Of a DNA stretch of 64,000 nucleotides, positions 35,420 to 46,001 are shown piece after piece (within the stretch, counting starts at the first letter, position 1; every line of letters begins with the position of its first letter). The translations under genes and the position numbers were made by a program. The notes under the pieces are model-generated. The model worked only from the letters and a program-made list of their open reading frames with translations, was not told where the DNA came from and did not search any database. The stretch comes from Hyaloscypha bicolor E (taxonomy: Eukaryota; Ascomycota; Leotiomycetes; Helotiales; Hyaloscyphaceae). The stretch is taken from the NCBI RefSeq assembly GCF_002865645.1, contig NW_020194692.1, positions 256,208-320,207 on the forward strand, in the 5' to 3' direction.

Positions 35420-36417
35420 ATGGAGGCATTACTGTGAGTACTATTCTAGGGGAGAAGGCATTGTTGTAGCATTGAGCTGACTACGGCAGCAGCTGCGGAC
35501 GAGTTTCCAGGAATAGACCCACTATACGAGTGCTTATTGAAAGCTCTGGAATACATTGAGAGCGAGCCAGAGAGACACATCAAGGCTGAAAGTGACGCGG
35601 ATGACACGAAGATTGCACCACTGATGGAGATAATTCAGCAGAAGGACCTCATTATACAAAGCAAAGATGAGCTTCTCAAGATCAACGAGGAGACACTGCG
35701 GGCGAGTAAGGCGTTGATGGCAGACAAGGATAAAATCATAAAGGTATGAGCTACAGAACTTCCTACTTGCTTGAAAGAAATACTACAGGATTATTGCCAT
35801 CCGAGAAAGATGGCATCGTGCGGTTTGCTTCGGCTAACTATCTGTAGATCAAAGAGAGAGAGATCCAAGAAGCAGCCAGATTGATCACCGCCCGGGAGGA
35901 AACAATCACCCAGAAGGACGAGGTCATTCAAAACCGCGAAGAAAATCTAGAGCAGGCACAAATCTCAATCACTACGCACGAGCGCACGATCACGCAGAAG
36001 AACGAAGTTATTAAAAGCCGCAAGAAGACCAGCAACCGGAACCACAAAACGATTCGAGAGAAGGAACGTGAGATTGAAAACTTGAATACCTATCTGGCAC
36101 GGCAACGCGATGCCAGCCACGTAAAGGACTCTGCTTACCAAGATTTTGAGCAGAGAATGGAAGACCAGGTGGCGGCACTAAGGGGCCAACTCGAGGACAA
36201 AGACGATGAAATTCAGGCACTTGAAAACTTGCTTGAAAAACATCGGTTGCGTCGCCTCTCACGGAAGTCCGAGAAAGAATCCCTGGAACATGATTGCCCG
36301 GAATTGAAAGGGCCATTCAAGTTGAAGGAGGCTTGGTATGTCAAAGAAGAAGGAAGTGAGGACGGAGAAATTGCTAGTCAGCGTATCAAGATCAAGGAGG
36401 AGCCCATGGATTACTAG
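35420..36417 (+). CDS. coiled-coil protein with C-terminal SUMO-type motif
   Basis: The proposed exons are 35420-35433, 35470-35743 and 35848-36417 (285 residues). The second intron is convincing: GTATGA donor, GGCTAAC branch, TGTAG acceptor. The first is only 36 bp, unusually short, so the start is uncertain, although phase fits. The protein is mostly heptad-like helix: KEREIQEAARLITAREETIT, then EVIQNREENLEQA and QALENLLEKHRL. It ends in an acidic tail with RIKIKEEPMDY, which contains a sumoylation consensus (hydrophobic-K-x-E). No catalytic domain is seen. A structural or nuclear scaffold role is a guess. Confidence 0.6.
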
Positions 36418-36797
36418 CTGTCTCTGTTGTGCTTGGAAGGGGGCGAATGTCTTCAGTTTTCTACTATTTTGGGAGAAGAGATTTAAAAGTGCAGGAGTTC
36501 TGAACTGGCAACTGTGGAATGTATAGTTTGTGGTCTAGTTGAATGAAAAGCGTGTTGCTTTCACCTAAATCAGAGGTGATGTAGACTTAGTCCTCTCTTC
36601 CCCCTCAAACACGTCCATAATCCCACCCCAACTTTAACTTTCTCCTGGGTCCTGTTCGGCATTGCCCTGTCCTCTATTTATCCTCCAGCTGGATTGTGAC
36701 GCTCAATCTTCTTTTTGAAGTCTCGAACACAGGTTGCGGTGGAGCCTGGAGCCCCCCCCAAACTCCCTACTCTACCCGAGACGAAGAAAATGCACTT

Positions 36798-38963
36798 CTA
36801 GAATATCTCCAGTTGCATATCGTACGGAATATTCCACAGCTCAAGATCCTCTAGAACATTCCTCAAAGCGACTCGAAGTGCTCGATGATACCACCATCCG
36901 AGAAAGCAAACGACGCAAGTGTAAATTGCTGCTGCCCGGTATAGACTGACACTAAGAAGCTCGGCATAGTCTTGGTAACTCTGGCTTGTTATCTCGCAAT
37001 GGAGCATAACCTGATGTTTCGAAGCCGGCTCCAACCAAGAAGACACAGGCGAAGCCCAAAAACAAGACAGGAAACCGTCAGACAACTGAAATGCGGAGCC
37101 AAATAAAGTAACCAACGCAGCTAGGGAAATTGCTCCTCCAGTCAGAGCGGCGCAAATCGTTATAAAAGATCTTAAGAAGATTGATCGAGGGATTTCTTTC
37201 GGAAGTGAACCCCATGGCCGCCAAGCAGTCTGGTAAGGCACATCCAGATACGCCGATGTCAGCGCCACGAGGATGAGCCATGTTTGCGTCACCAGGTAGG
37301 TGGTGAAGAGCAAGCTATAAACTCCGTACCAAGACTAAGGTAGTAGATAGTCAAAGGACAGAGCCAAAACACAAGGTGTTGCTACTAATAGCCACGAGAT
37401 GATGGTGATAGCTGCCCAGCTCCACCCTTGAATTTCAACAGCCTTCTTAAAAGGACCCCGCTGAATACCTTCCGATGGTAGCCATAGGGTGGTGTTCTGT
37501 AGCCATTGACATTTGCAGAATCCTCATCCCACATCGCAACTGGATATAATTCGGAATCGTACATATCTTGGAAGAGAGCTGTGCGGGTCTTCGAGCTTCT
37601 GATGCAGTTATTGACCACAAGCACGCTGACAGCGTGCGAAGAATTCCCTGCCAGAAGAGCCCTAGAGATAATAGATACGATGACTAAAATCACCCAGAAG
37701 ATCCCAAATGAGATTGAACCGACAGGGGATGCTTGTTGAGCATTGTACAAGAAGCCCAGCAAGAAGAAAACAGCCGGCACACCAATCGTTGTCCCGAAGT
37801 TTGTCTGAGATTCCATTATAGTGATCAGGCGGGATTTTGTGCCTTCTATCAATGCTTCTGTGAGCTCCGATGGAATGAGAGCGCTGTGGATTCGAGCGGT
37901 CGGGTCGTCTGGATCCTGGTCATAGTTTCCACGCAACAGAGCGACAATTGCTTCCAACCTTTCTCTCGCCGAAATGGTCTGACTATGTTTCAGAATTCTG
38001 ACAACACGGAAGTCTAATAGCAGTTCCTGAATCCCACTAAACGCCATCGGTCCAGCGAGAGCCATGATGCAAGTGATCCAGCCGATCATGTCGAAAGTCG
38101 CCACCACGCAGATGGCGGGAATGGAAAGCAACAGCTTTGAGATGCTATGTATCTGAGTAGGACCACCTCTAAAGAATTGGACAGGCAAATTAAGATGCCA
38201 CCGCCGAGGAATCACGGTGCTGAAAATCACCGCTGGAAGCGCAAAGCCAAGGAGGACGAGAGGAAAGTCCGATGAGATTGACGGGCCGTCATCTCGGCAG
38301 TTGTGCCGCTGAGTGCACCACGAATACAAAGCGTAGTACACGATAATTCCATCAAACGGAATGGCAGTTCGGTTTTCGTTGTCTTCATTAGCCAATTGCC
38401 AACATGTTGCGTTCAGATCAGATAATGCGTTGCCGCAGTGACTGGGGGTGAGCAAAAGCAAAAGCACCCATACAGTAAAACCTCGCTATAAGGATACCGA
38501 AATTGTCCCCAAAAACTAAGGATAATGCGAGGTATCCTTATCGAGGATCACGTGCAAATATTTTTATCGCTCTGCGCCTCTTTTTAGGCTATTGGGGAGG
38601 CCATAGAATCGGTGGGCGGGCCATAGGATCAGTGGGTGGGTGGGTGGGTAATAGGCTGTAAAGGCTCTGGAGCAGTGAGATTAATGCTTAGAATGCGGTT
38701 TTACTGGTGCCTGAAGGCCTGACAGGAGCGGCAAATTAGCCTATCACGTGCACGATTATAAGGATAATACACCAAAAAATTAAGGCTGGGATAAAGAATC
38801 ATAGGGATAATCCTTATAGTGAGGATATCCTTAGCTCAGGGCTAATTTTTGTTGGGATCCTAAGGTAGTAGTATCCTTATATCGAGGATATCCTTATATC
38901 GAGTATCCTTATAGCGAGGTTTTACTGTATTGCGAAAAGGCCGTGTCTGGGAAGTCGAAGCAT
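36798..38963 (-). pseudogene. multi-TM membrane protein gene split by a MITE
   Basis: The original start is ATG 38963, reading MLRLPRHGLFA. The next codons lie beyond the MITE at 38473-38927 and read IWVLLLLLTPSHCGNA; removing the MITE and one TA rejoins the two in frame as a textbook signal peptide. With the MITE present, translation stops after 13 codons (GCA ATA CAG TAA). The body encodes a glycosylated N-terminal domain (DLNATCWQL, YSWCTQRHNC) and about seven hydrophobic segments, such as LVLLGFALPAVIF and FGIFWVILVIVSIIS. Near 37430 a 1-bp frameshift occurs: the next frame reads WAAITIISWLLVA then a TAG, followed by the last block (SWYGVYSLLFTTYLV to 36798). A 90-bp intron covering that stretch is the alternative. 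Family not named. Confidence 0.75.
38473..38927. mobile_element. pogo/Fot-like MITE, copy 2, inside a coding sequence
   Basis: A 455-bp element with ends CAGTAAAACCTCGCTATAAG and its inverse, flanked by TA (38471-38472, 38928-38929). It shares its ends and core with 26041-26636, including the block CCTGAAGGCCTGA and CTATCACGTGCACGATTATA. It lacks a region of about 110 bp present in the other copy. It sits in the signal-peptide codons of the minus-strand gene and supplies a TAA three codons after the break. Confidence 0.92.
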
Positions 38964-39761
38964 GTTGTGCTTTCAAAATGACGAAACGGTCAAGGCTCAG
39001 ATAATTCGTCGAATTTCGAACGGAGCATATGTGAAGGCGGAAGATCCTGGTTTGTGACTCGTGCAATATATTTTGCAAAACATAAAAGGCTATGATGAAG
39101 ATCTACTTCATGCTGCACAAGAAAACTGCCATAACGCCAAGATTTTTTTTCACGAAGAAGGTTAAAAGTTCATTCTTTTATTGCGATATTAATTGTTTAC
39201 CAGCATAGCCACAGTGGTGGCTTGCTTCGCCGTGTTCCGCAGATTCTTGGACACATGATCCTGATCAAATGCCTCCGATTCGCAGCTGCACCACTGAGCT
39301 GAAAATGGTGTTTGGCAAGGACTTCTAACAAGCGGTGCATTCTAAAAGGAGGTGAGGATATAGTTCTCGCATGGTGCAAAAGTGCATTGACGTAGTTTGC
39401 CTCAGATGCGGGTAGGGCTGAAGGTTGGCCGAAAAAATGGTACCCTCCACCGTAAGCAGTATTGAAATCCCCGCGCTGAGAAACAAGATACATGATGACT
39501 TCATACTTCTTCCTGCTTCGTTGTTTAATTGTGGAAGGCTTCCATCCCCACCAGGTACCTCGGTTGAACGTAACGACGCTGCTGACAGAAGCCGTATTAG
39601 TAGGCGACTTTTCAGCGATTGTAGGCCCACGACCTCGTCTTCAGGGCCAGAACCTGTCGATTTATCGGAATCACTTTATAATTGTCTCAAGACAACAACA
39701 AATAAATAAAACTTGTAATTATTAAATTAGAGATTATGAGAGGTTATTAGAGTTTCTATTA
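38964..39761. other. intergenic region
   Basis: About 800 bp between the broken membrane gene and the second foldback element. Overlapping frames of 70-100 codons on both strands at 39197-39709 show no family-like sequence. Confidence 0.4.
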
Positions 39762-39919
39762 TCCCTTCGTCCGGTGAGACATAGTCCACGCTAGTAAGGG
39801 GGCCTGGCTCAGACTGTAAAGTCGTACCTTTGCTTAAAAACTTATTAGTCATCCATCGCCTTTTCGCCCTGAGCCAGGCCCCCTTACTAGCGTGGACTAT
39901 GTCTCACCGGACGAAGGGA
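39762..39919. mobile_element. foldback MITE copy 2 (51-bp arms, TA target)
   Basis: A 158-bp element. The left arm, starting TCCCTTCGTCCGGTGAGACA, is the exact reverse complement of the right arm for 51 bp, and a 56-bp loop lies between. TA flanks both ends (39760-39761, 39920-39921). The outer 21 bp are identical to the element at 25533-25678. The inner arm has diverged but is again self-complementary. Confidence 0.9.
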
Positions 39920-40279
39920 TAGCAAAAACGCGCCGTCAGGATACCTCTGCAGGCCCCGCCAGGGACTTTCGTCAGCATGCTCGTAAGCTGAAACAACTAG
40001 TGCGTTTCGAACAGGGTATTGCATGGATTATCCCCCGCTTTGATCATATTACGTAATGAAACTTGATTATATCGATAGCAGCAGAGGAGATATATGTCAC
40101 GTGTAGTATAAGAGACGCCGGAGAATCGCTACATTGCTCTGGGGAGTTGTATAACCTGAATTCGGGGCCTACAAGATGTTCCCTCTTTTTTTGGTGGCCG
40201 CAGTGACTAAATCGATGGACAATTCCGGTGTTTTTGCTCGTTTACATCTCTCACTCTCAAAGGTAGAGGATTTCCAATT

Positions 40280-40375
40280 GCGGTCACATGATTTTTATAA
40301 AATCATGATTTTAGCACCATAAAATCAATACATTTTAAGACCCCTCATGATTATCGATAAAATCATATTATATAC
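40280..40375. repeat. AT-rich palindromic patch
   Basis: Several imperfect inverted copies of ATGATTTTATRAAATCAT occur within about 95 bp. It may be a tiny foldback element or promoter structure; no duplication was identified. Confidence 0.35.
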
Positions 40376-40734
40376 ATTCCCTGGTTTCGAAGCTTCGCAA
40401 GCGACAGAACTCGCAAAGCGCGGGGTTTAGGCTGCCACTATGGGCTACCCCACAATGATCGTCACTGGTATCGCTCCCACCAAACTACAGTAGGACTGCA
40501 ACCGAGGCATAAATTTCCATTCATATGCCAGCCTCACTTGGATTCAAATTCGAATATATATATGGCCTACATTCACTCAGTTTCCGTACGGTGATGTTCG
40601 AGCCACGTTTTTTCAATCCCAATCAAGTCGCCAAGTGAAACAGCTGACGGTCGTAGTTCATGTGCCACTACACAAGCTAAACTTTCCTCCACAAGAACTT
40701 CACTTTCTCTACCTTTTTTATCAACCAGGTCAAA

Positions 40735-41538
40735 ATGAACGCAATCGTTCAAGCAATTCTCAATTACTCGACACTCGAAGTGTCGCTGATCAAAATTACC
40801 AATGCGACTAAAGAGTAAGTCTTTCACCACCTTTTATAATGATCACTAACCCAATCCAGCTCTTTCCTAATGACCATCGAGTCCCGAGTAACAAACACTG
40901 GCCCCATCTCCGCCACCCAATCCCCCATGACTGTCGACATGGTTGGGCCAACTGGTATCTTCGGCCGCCTCAACCTCCCCGAAATAAAGACCCAATCGGG
41001 AGGCACCGACATCCAGATCCCGGAGCAAGAGGTCAAGATCATCTCCATGAACAACTATAAATCATTCGTCAAAGCTCTCATGCAAGACGAAGATCTGATC
41101 TTGAAGCTTGAGAATGGGAAAGGAACGATCAGGGCGATGATGATGACGGCGAATATTGTGTATCGGAAGGAGGTAAAGATGAAGGGCATGAAGGGGCCGA
41201 AGACGGTGATGGCCAAGACGGAGAAAGAGGGAGACGGGTTCAGGAATACGATGTTGACAATTAATCCGAGTCCATTGGAGATTGATATGGGGACGGTGCA
41301 TTATGAGATTCGGAACGAGGATGGAGGGACGATTGCGGTCCAGTCGGGGAAGACGTATATTACGAGAGGCGAGTCGATAAGTATCATGGTAGGGAAGACG
41401 ACGGGGGAAGCGCCAAAGCTGCAGGCGAAGCTGGTGGGGGTTACGGCGGAGGATGACAATTGGCATAGGGAAACCATTAAGTATCTTGATACGACGACGA
41501 CACTATCGGAGGAATTTGTTGCAATGTGCAAGAACTGA
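40735..41538 (+). CDS. DUF3712-like fungal protein
   Basis: Two exons, 40735-40814 and 40860-41538, joined by a 45-bp intron (GTAAGT donor, CACTAAC branch, TCCAG acceptor); 252 residues. The sequence matches the fungal DUF3712 (LEA-related/Tag1-like) group: FLMTIESRVTNTGPISAT, MTVDMVGPTGIFGRLNLPE, then AMMMTANIVYRKEVKMKGMK and MLTINPSPLEIDMGTVHYE. Relatives usually have an N-terminal TM segment and sit on the vacuolar or other endomembrane. None is seen here, and an acceptor-like CAACCAG just before the ATG hints at a missed 5' exon. Function unknown. Confidence 0.8.
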
Positions 41539-42145
41539 TTGATGGCAAGCGAATTGAGGGGACAATGGAGCAGAAAGTTGTGCAGAAGGCATTCGGAAGC
41601 AGGAAGCAATTCAAGAGAATGTCCGCACCTTGCCAAATCTCAGCTCTTTCCAATTCGGGAGCAGAATATTTGTTTGCGGGGTTCCATTCCATGGCTGGAG
41701 CCTATTTCTCGATGTCAGTGGTGGATGCCGTTGCACAGACAGAGACCCCCAGACAGAACCCCCAGATTCTTCGCACACGTGATTATATATGCCAAGTCTC
41801 CTTGCCGGGAAGTCATGCCTCATCCGGATGCGTTGCGTATTACTTTGCATTTCCTAGACTCTTAAAATTCACTACTTGAACCAATTTCAGGAAGTGGTTG
41901 CTGCGGCGCCGTATATATTTCCGCCTGGTTTTCGTCCCCATATCACCCGTCTGAATCTAGTCAGCACACAATCTTGCGGATTCGATGAACGACTTACATT
42001 GGGGCATAACAATGGATATTCCGATCACACAGATCCCTCCTTACTCCTATCAACATGACCTCGACTTCCTGAGCAGTCATTCCCAGCCCGCGCGTCAGAA
42101 CCGCAACGCTAATACCATGCAAACCCTCCATCATGTTCTGTTTCA

Positions 42146-43784
42146 TTAGCTTGCTTTAATAAACACACGCGATTGTTCATAGAAAGTCTCGCTTACCTGA
42201 TTTTGCCAAGCCCCCAGGAGTTTATGATGCCTATCCCTCGGCCAAGTATTCGTCGGCCACGACCCCTTAAACTCCTGCACATCTTCAAATCCCGCGGCTT
42301 CGACCCACTCCCTATACATACCAACTTTGTACCAATCCATACCTAGCCTCTTAGCGCCTTCTAGCGTCAAAGTGACCCACCTCTGGAGCTCCGTCCCATC
42401 CCACGAATTGTCGAAGCAGATTGGTGGTAACATATCTTGCAACTCAATCCAGCCTCCTGGATTGAGTGCCCCGTAGGCTTTGGCGATGACCGCCGGAAAG
42501 TCCTGGTTGAAACATGACAGGAGAAGGCGTCCATGGATGTAGTCAAATTGGTAGCTATACGTCCAGTCATCCTCTGCGTCGTCGACCTCGAAGCGGCAGT
42601 TGGGTGGTACGCTGGGGTTTGGTTAGCTCACTGAAGAGATTGCGGGGACAGGTCTAGCCACGTACAATTCGGGTTGGATGGGACTTAGATCTGTTCCAAG
42701 GACATTGGCTGTGGGATACTTTATCGCTTGGTACAGTTTAGTATGTATGACCTGCGGGGTACCGGCATACATACCAAAATCTATGGCCCAGATGCCAGTA
42801 CCCGTTGCAATGTCGAGGACATTATGCACTTGCTTGCTCAGGGGTGCGAGGTGAAGTTTTCCGTGTAATGTGAGAACAAACAATTGATGTTGGATATCTG
42901 TGAATGTCAGATCGGGTATTATAAATGATGAAGATTACCCCCAACCTAATCTATTTTGTTCAGTCTCAAGAGGAAAAAAGGTCAGTATATCAGTAATGGG
43001 GTATGTGTTCTGATTGCCCTCACTTCATCATTTGGGAGTGCATATTCTAGATTCTGTCAGTGAGTCTATCAAATGGAAGAATTTAAAGGGATTCATAACT
43101 GACTTCCTTCCTTGTATCTGTGATAAGTTCGTCCGTTCTCGGCCACGTGATCATACACTGAAGATCTCATCGACATCGTGGAGGATCTATATCTCAGTCA
43201 GGAAGGACTTCTTAAATAAGGTAAAAGGGATAGCAGCTCTACTTACAACGGCGTCATATCCCCAAGTGCAGAGTCTGTCTCATTCGAGTCGACCTGCACA
43301 CGTCAACATTTTCCCGTGATAGTGACTGAAACTTGGCAAAACGTACATCTAAAGACCCGACAACACTCCCATCTTCACCCTCTCCCGCTCCCGCTCCCGC
43401 TGGACCGCTAGAAAGAACATTCTGCGTGATTTCCGCAGCGGAAGGTTCCACCGTCGATTGATTCAGCGTTGACTGGAGCCCCAATATGTAGTCCGCAATC
43501 GTCTGTACACCTACTTCAACAACACCGTGACTCGCATCCCTGACAGCCTCGTTCGTGTCTCCTTTTACCTCTTCCTTGTTTTGAGACACATCTTGCAAAT
43601 CATCCATGGGACCCCCTACTATGTGATGTTCCACAACATCGACAGGCCCGTCGCTAACTTTGGCTGGCCTTGGCGTCGGCAGTGCGCTGATAGGGCCGGA
43701 TCCAACACCGCTGGGTTGCGAGATCTCACTAGAAACTCCCAAGGGTTCCTCTGACTTCACGTCCATGACTTCATTCTCTTTCAT
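42146..43784 (-). CDS. LaeA-like SAM-dependent methyltransferase
   Basis: A multi-exon minus-strand gene of the fungal LaeA/TAM-type class I methyltransferase family. Firm exons are 43784-43347, 43293-43247 and 43186-43104, with standard introns of 53 and 60 bp. Exon 3 reads [20 protein letters not shown], the usual entry to the domain. Later exons carry [18 protein letters not shown], the SAM-binding [28 protein letters not shown], then [19 protein letters not shown] and the end WGT-free helix [10 protein letters not shown]. The junction after YKEG could not be resolved; no acceptor restores the phase cleanly, so a small frameshift is possible. The N-terminal 150 residues are disordered and acidic. 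LaeA relatives influence secondary metabolism in the nucleus, but most family members are uncharacterised. Confidence 0.8.
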
Positions 43785-45003
43785 GGCGGTGATTGAGGCC
43801 GTCGCATGTCTGTTTTCAAGGACAGCGCACAGCGGCTTGGTGAAGTTCAAGTTTGAAGTCAGCTGAAGGTAGCCTCGGCGATCATTTCCGAATCGGCTAG
43901 GAGGATCCACTAGGCAACAACCCACCCCATTTCACACAACAACATTATAAACCCGATATTTTGAGTAGATATTCGTGATCAACGACCTTAGTATAGTAAT
44001 TCTTGAAATTTTCAGCATTTTCCTACTACTTTAAATAAATCTCAAAATTTAGGTGTTCTAACAGGGGTATTGTTGTGGGGGGTGGGGATCACACAGACAG
44101 CAAGTCAAGTGAGGGCTAGGCGAAGTAGGATAAAAGCGCAACCTGCATGGAGCTCTCACTTAGCTCCTTAGCCAATTGCACTAGTTTATGCTCCCTCCAT
44201 TTATATGTTTGTTTCCTCTCTTCAGTATAAGAAGTAAATGCCTCTTGTAAGGGGCTTTGGTAGTGGGGCAAAATCAATTAAAACACTACCTTACAGACGA
44301 TTCCAGCCGCACTACTCGTTTTAAACAGACACGCAGCTGTTAGGATGTCGAAAATATAAAGTATTGATATGGAATAGGATTTGCAATTATAATAAAGATA
44401 TAATGAAAAATCACATTTTTATGATGGGCACTCAAGGGGTTTGGGGCAGGATGGCTAGCGGGTCCTTCCGGCTGCATGCGCGGAATGATTTAGCTTGTTG
44501 GGATAATAAGTGGGAGTTATTAAAGTCACGATGCTATCTCTTCAGATGATTGACTTCTAATGCAATATCTTCTCGCTCCTAGTGGCTTAACTGAAGGCAT
44601 CTAAGACCTATAATAAAAGGATGATCAGAGACTGCTTTCAAAAGAATTCTTTGATCGTCTTGAATATCACGTGACAAGCATCAGCTCCAACTAGAATCGA
44701 ATCCGAGTTCAGCGGCGTTGTGCTACAATCTGTTTTCCTTTACCTGGATACGAGTTATTCTCAATTTAGTATTCAATTGGTATTTCCCAGTGCGCGCACT
44801 TATCCAAAGCTCGAGTGGCAAGCCGCAAATTTTCTACCGCGGCGTTCGATTGCCTAATTCGGAACTCCGCCCACCTGGCGGGAAAAAATGTTCTCTCTCT
44901 ATATAATGCTTTCTTGGTAGGAAGTCGAGTTGATACTGTAAGATTTCTCTGTGGGGGAGATATTGAATTCATTCTCCAAGTCAGTTTCTTCAATTTCTTC
45001 AAA
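43785..45003. promoter_or_regulatory. bidirectional intergenic region between methyltransferase and phosphatase
   Basis: The two genes are divergently transcribed with 1.2 kb between their start codons. No gene was found. No specific binding site could be supported. Confidence 0.4.
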
Positions 45004-45917
45004 ATGACGATTCACATGCCACTTTCCCACCACAACTCGGATCTCATCCTTGACAATGAGAAGGCCATTTGCAATATTCATGCAACGTCAATTGGGACTT
45101 TTTCGGGCGTTCTCTTTGATATGGACGGGACATTAATAGATTCCACAAATGCGATTGTGAAGTTCTGGACAAGGTATTTCTTCCTTCGTCACGTGAACTC
45201 CCCCCTTTTCTTTTTTAAACTTTAGACTAACAAAACGCCTCAGCGTCGGCGAAAAATACAACATAGACCCCCGAACCATCTTAGCAACATCTCATGGTCG
45301 GCGGTCAATAGATGTATTCAAGGAAATCGATCCCTCAAATGCGAACTGGGAATGTAGGATTCTAACCTCCGCATCCCTGAAAATCTGTTCACTGATTATG
45401 CTCAGACGTCAGTAGAATGGAATCCCAAATTCCCTTCAAATATGGAGTAGACGCAATACCCATCCCCGGCTCTCAGGCTTTGCTCGCTCAGGTTTCAAAC
45501 CTACGAATCCCGTGGGGTATCGTGACCTCCGGGACGAAGCCCCTCGTTTCGGGCTGGCTTGACATTTTGCAACTTGTTCACCCATCGGTACTGATTACGG
45601 CGGAAGCCGTGCGGGATGGGAAACCCGACCCGGCTTGTTATTCGCTTGGTAAAGGAAAGTTGGGGCTGGATGGGGAAGTGTTGGTAGTTGAGGATGCTCC
45701 GGCTGGGATCAAGGCCGGGAAGAAGGCAGGATGTAAGGTGCTGGCGTTGGCGACGACGCATGAGATTGAGGCTTTGTGGGAGGCGGGTGCGGATTGGGTT
45801 GTAAAAGATTTGCAGAGTTTGAGGATGGAGGTTTGTGAATTAAGAGAACGGAGGAGGGATGTGGCGATTGAGATTCTGGAGGATAGGACGTTACAGAGAA
45901 CGTCTGAACGCGAATAA
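45004..45917 (+). CDS. HAD-family sugar/glycerol phosphatase
   Basis: Three exons, 45004-45173, 45244-45353 and 45406-45917, give 263 residues with phase kept at both introns. HAD motif I is GVLFDMDGTLIDST (the first Asp is the nucleophile), motif II the Thr/Ser of GIVTSGTKPLV, motif III the Lys of RDGKPDPACY and motif IV VVEDAPAGIKAG. The cap region ILATSHGRRSIDVFK and the overall order match the yeast GPP1/DOG-type phosphatases acting on glycerol-1-phosphate or 2-deoxyglucose-6-phosphate. It is probably cytosolic. A MITE starts 85 bp after the stop codon. Confidence 0.9.
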
Positions 45918-46001
45918 TGGTGAAGGGAGTCGGAGGTATCAAAACATGTTTGAGCTTGGGGTTGCCGCTGACCGGTGTGTTTTCATTTGGCGATGAGCAT
46001 A

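Noticed and set aside
44680..44720. tRNA-like T-arm sequence (GAATCGAATCC)
   Set aside because: No matching acceptor stem or anticodon arm could be found nearby.
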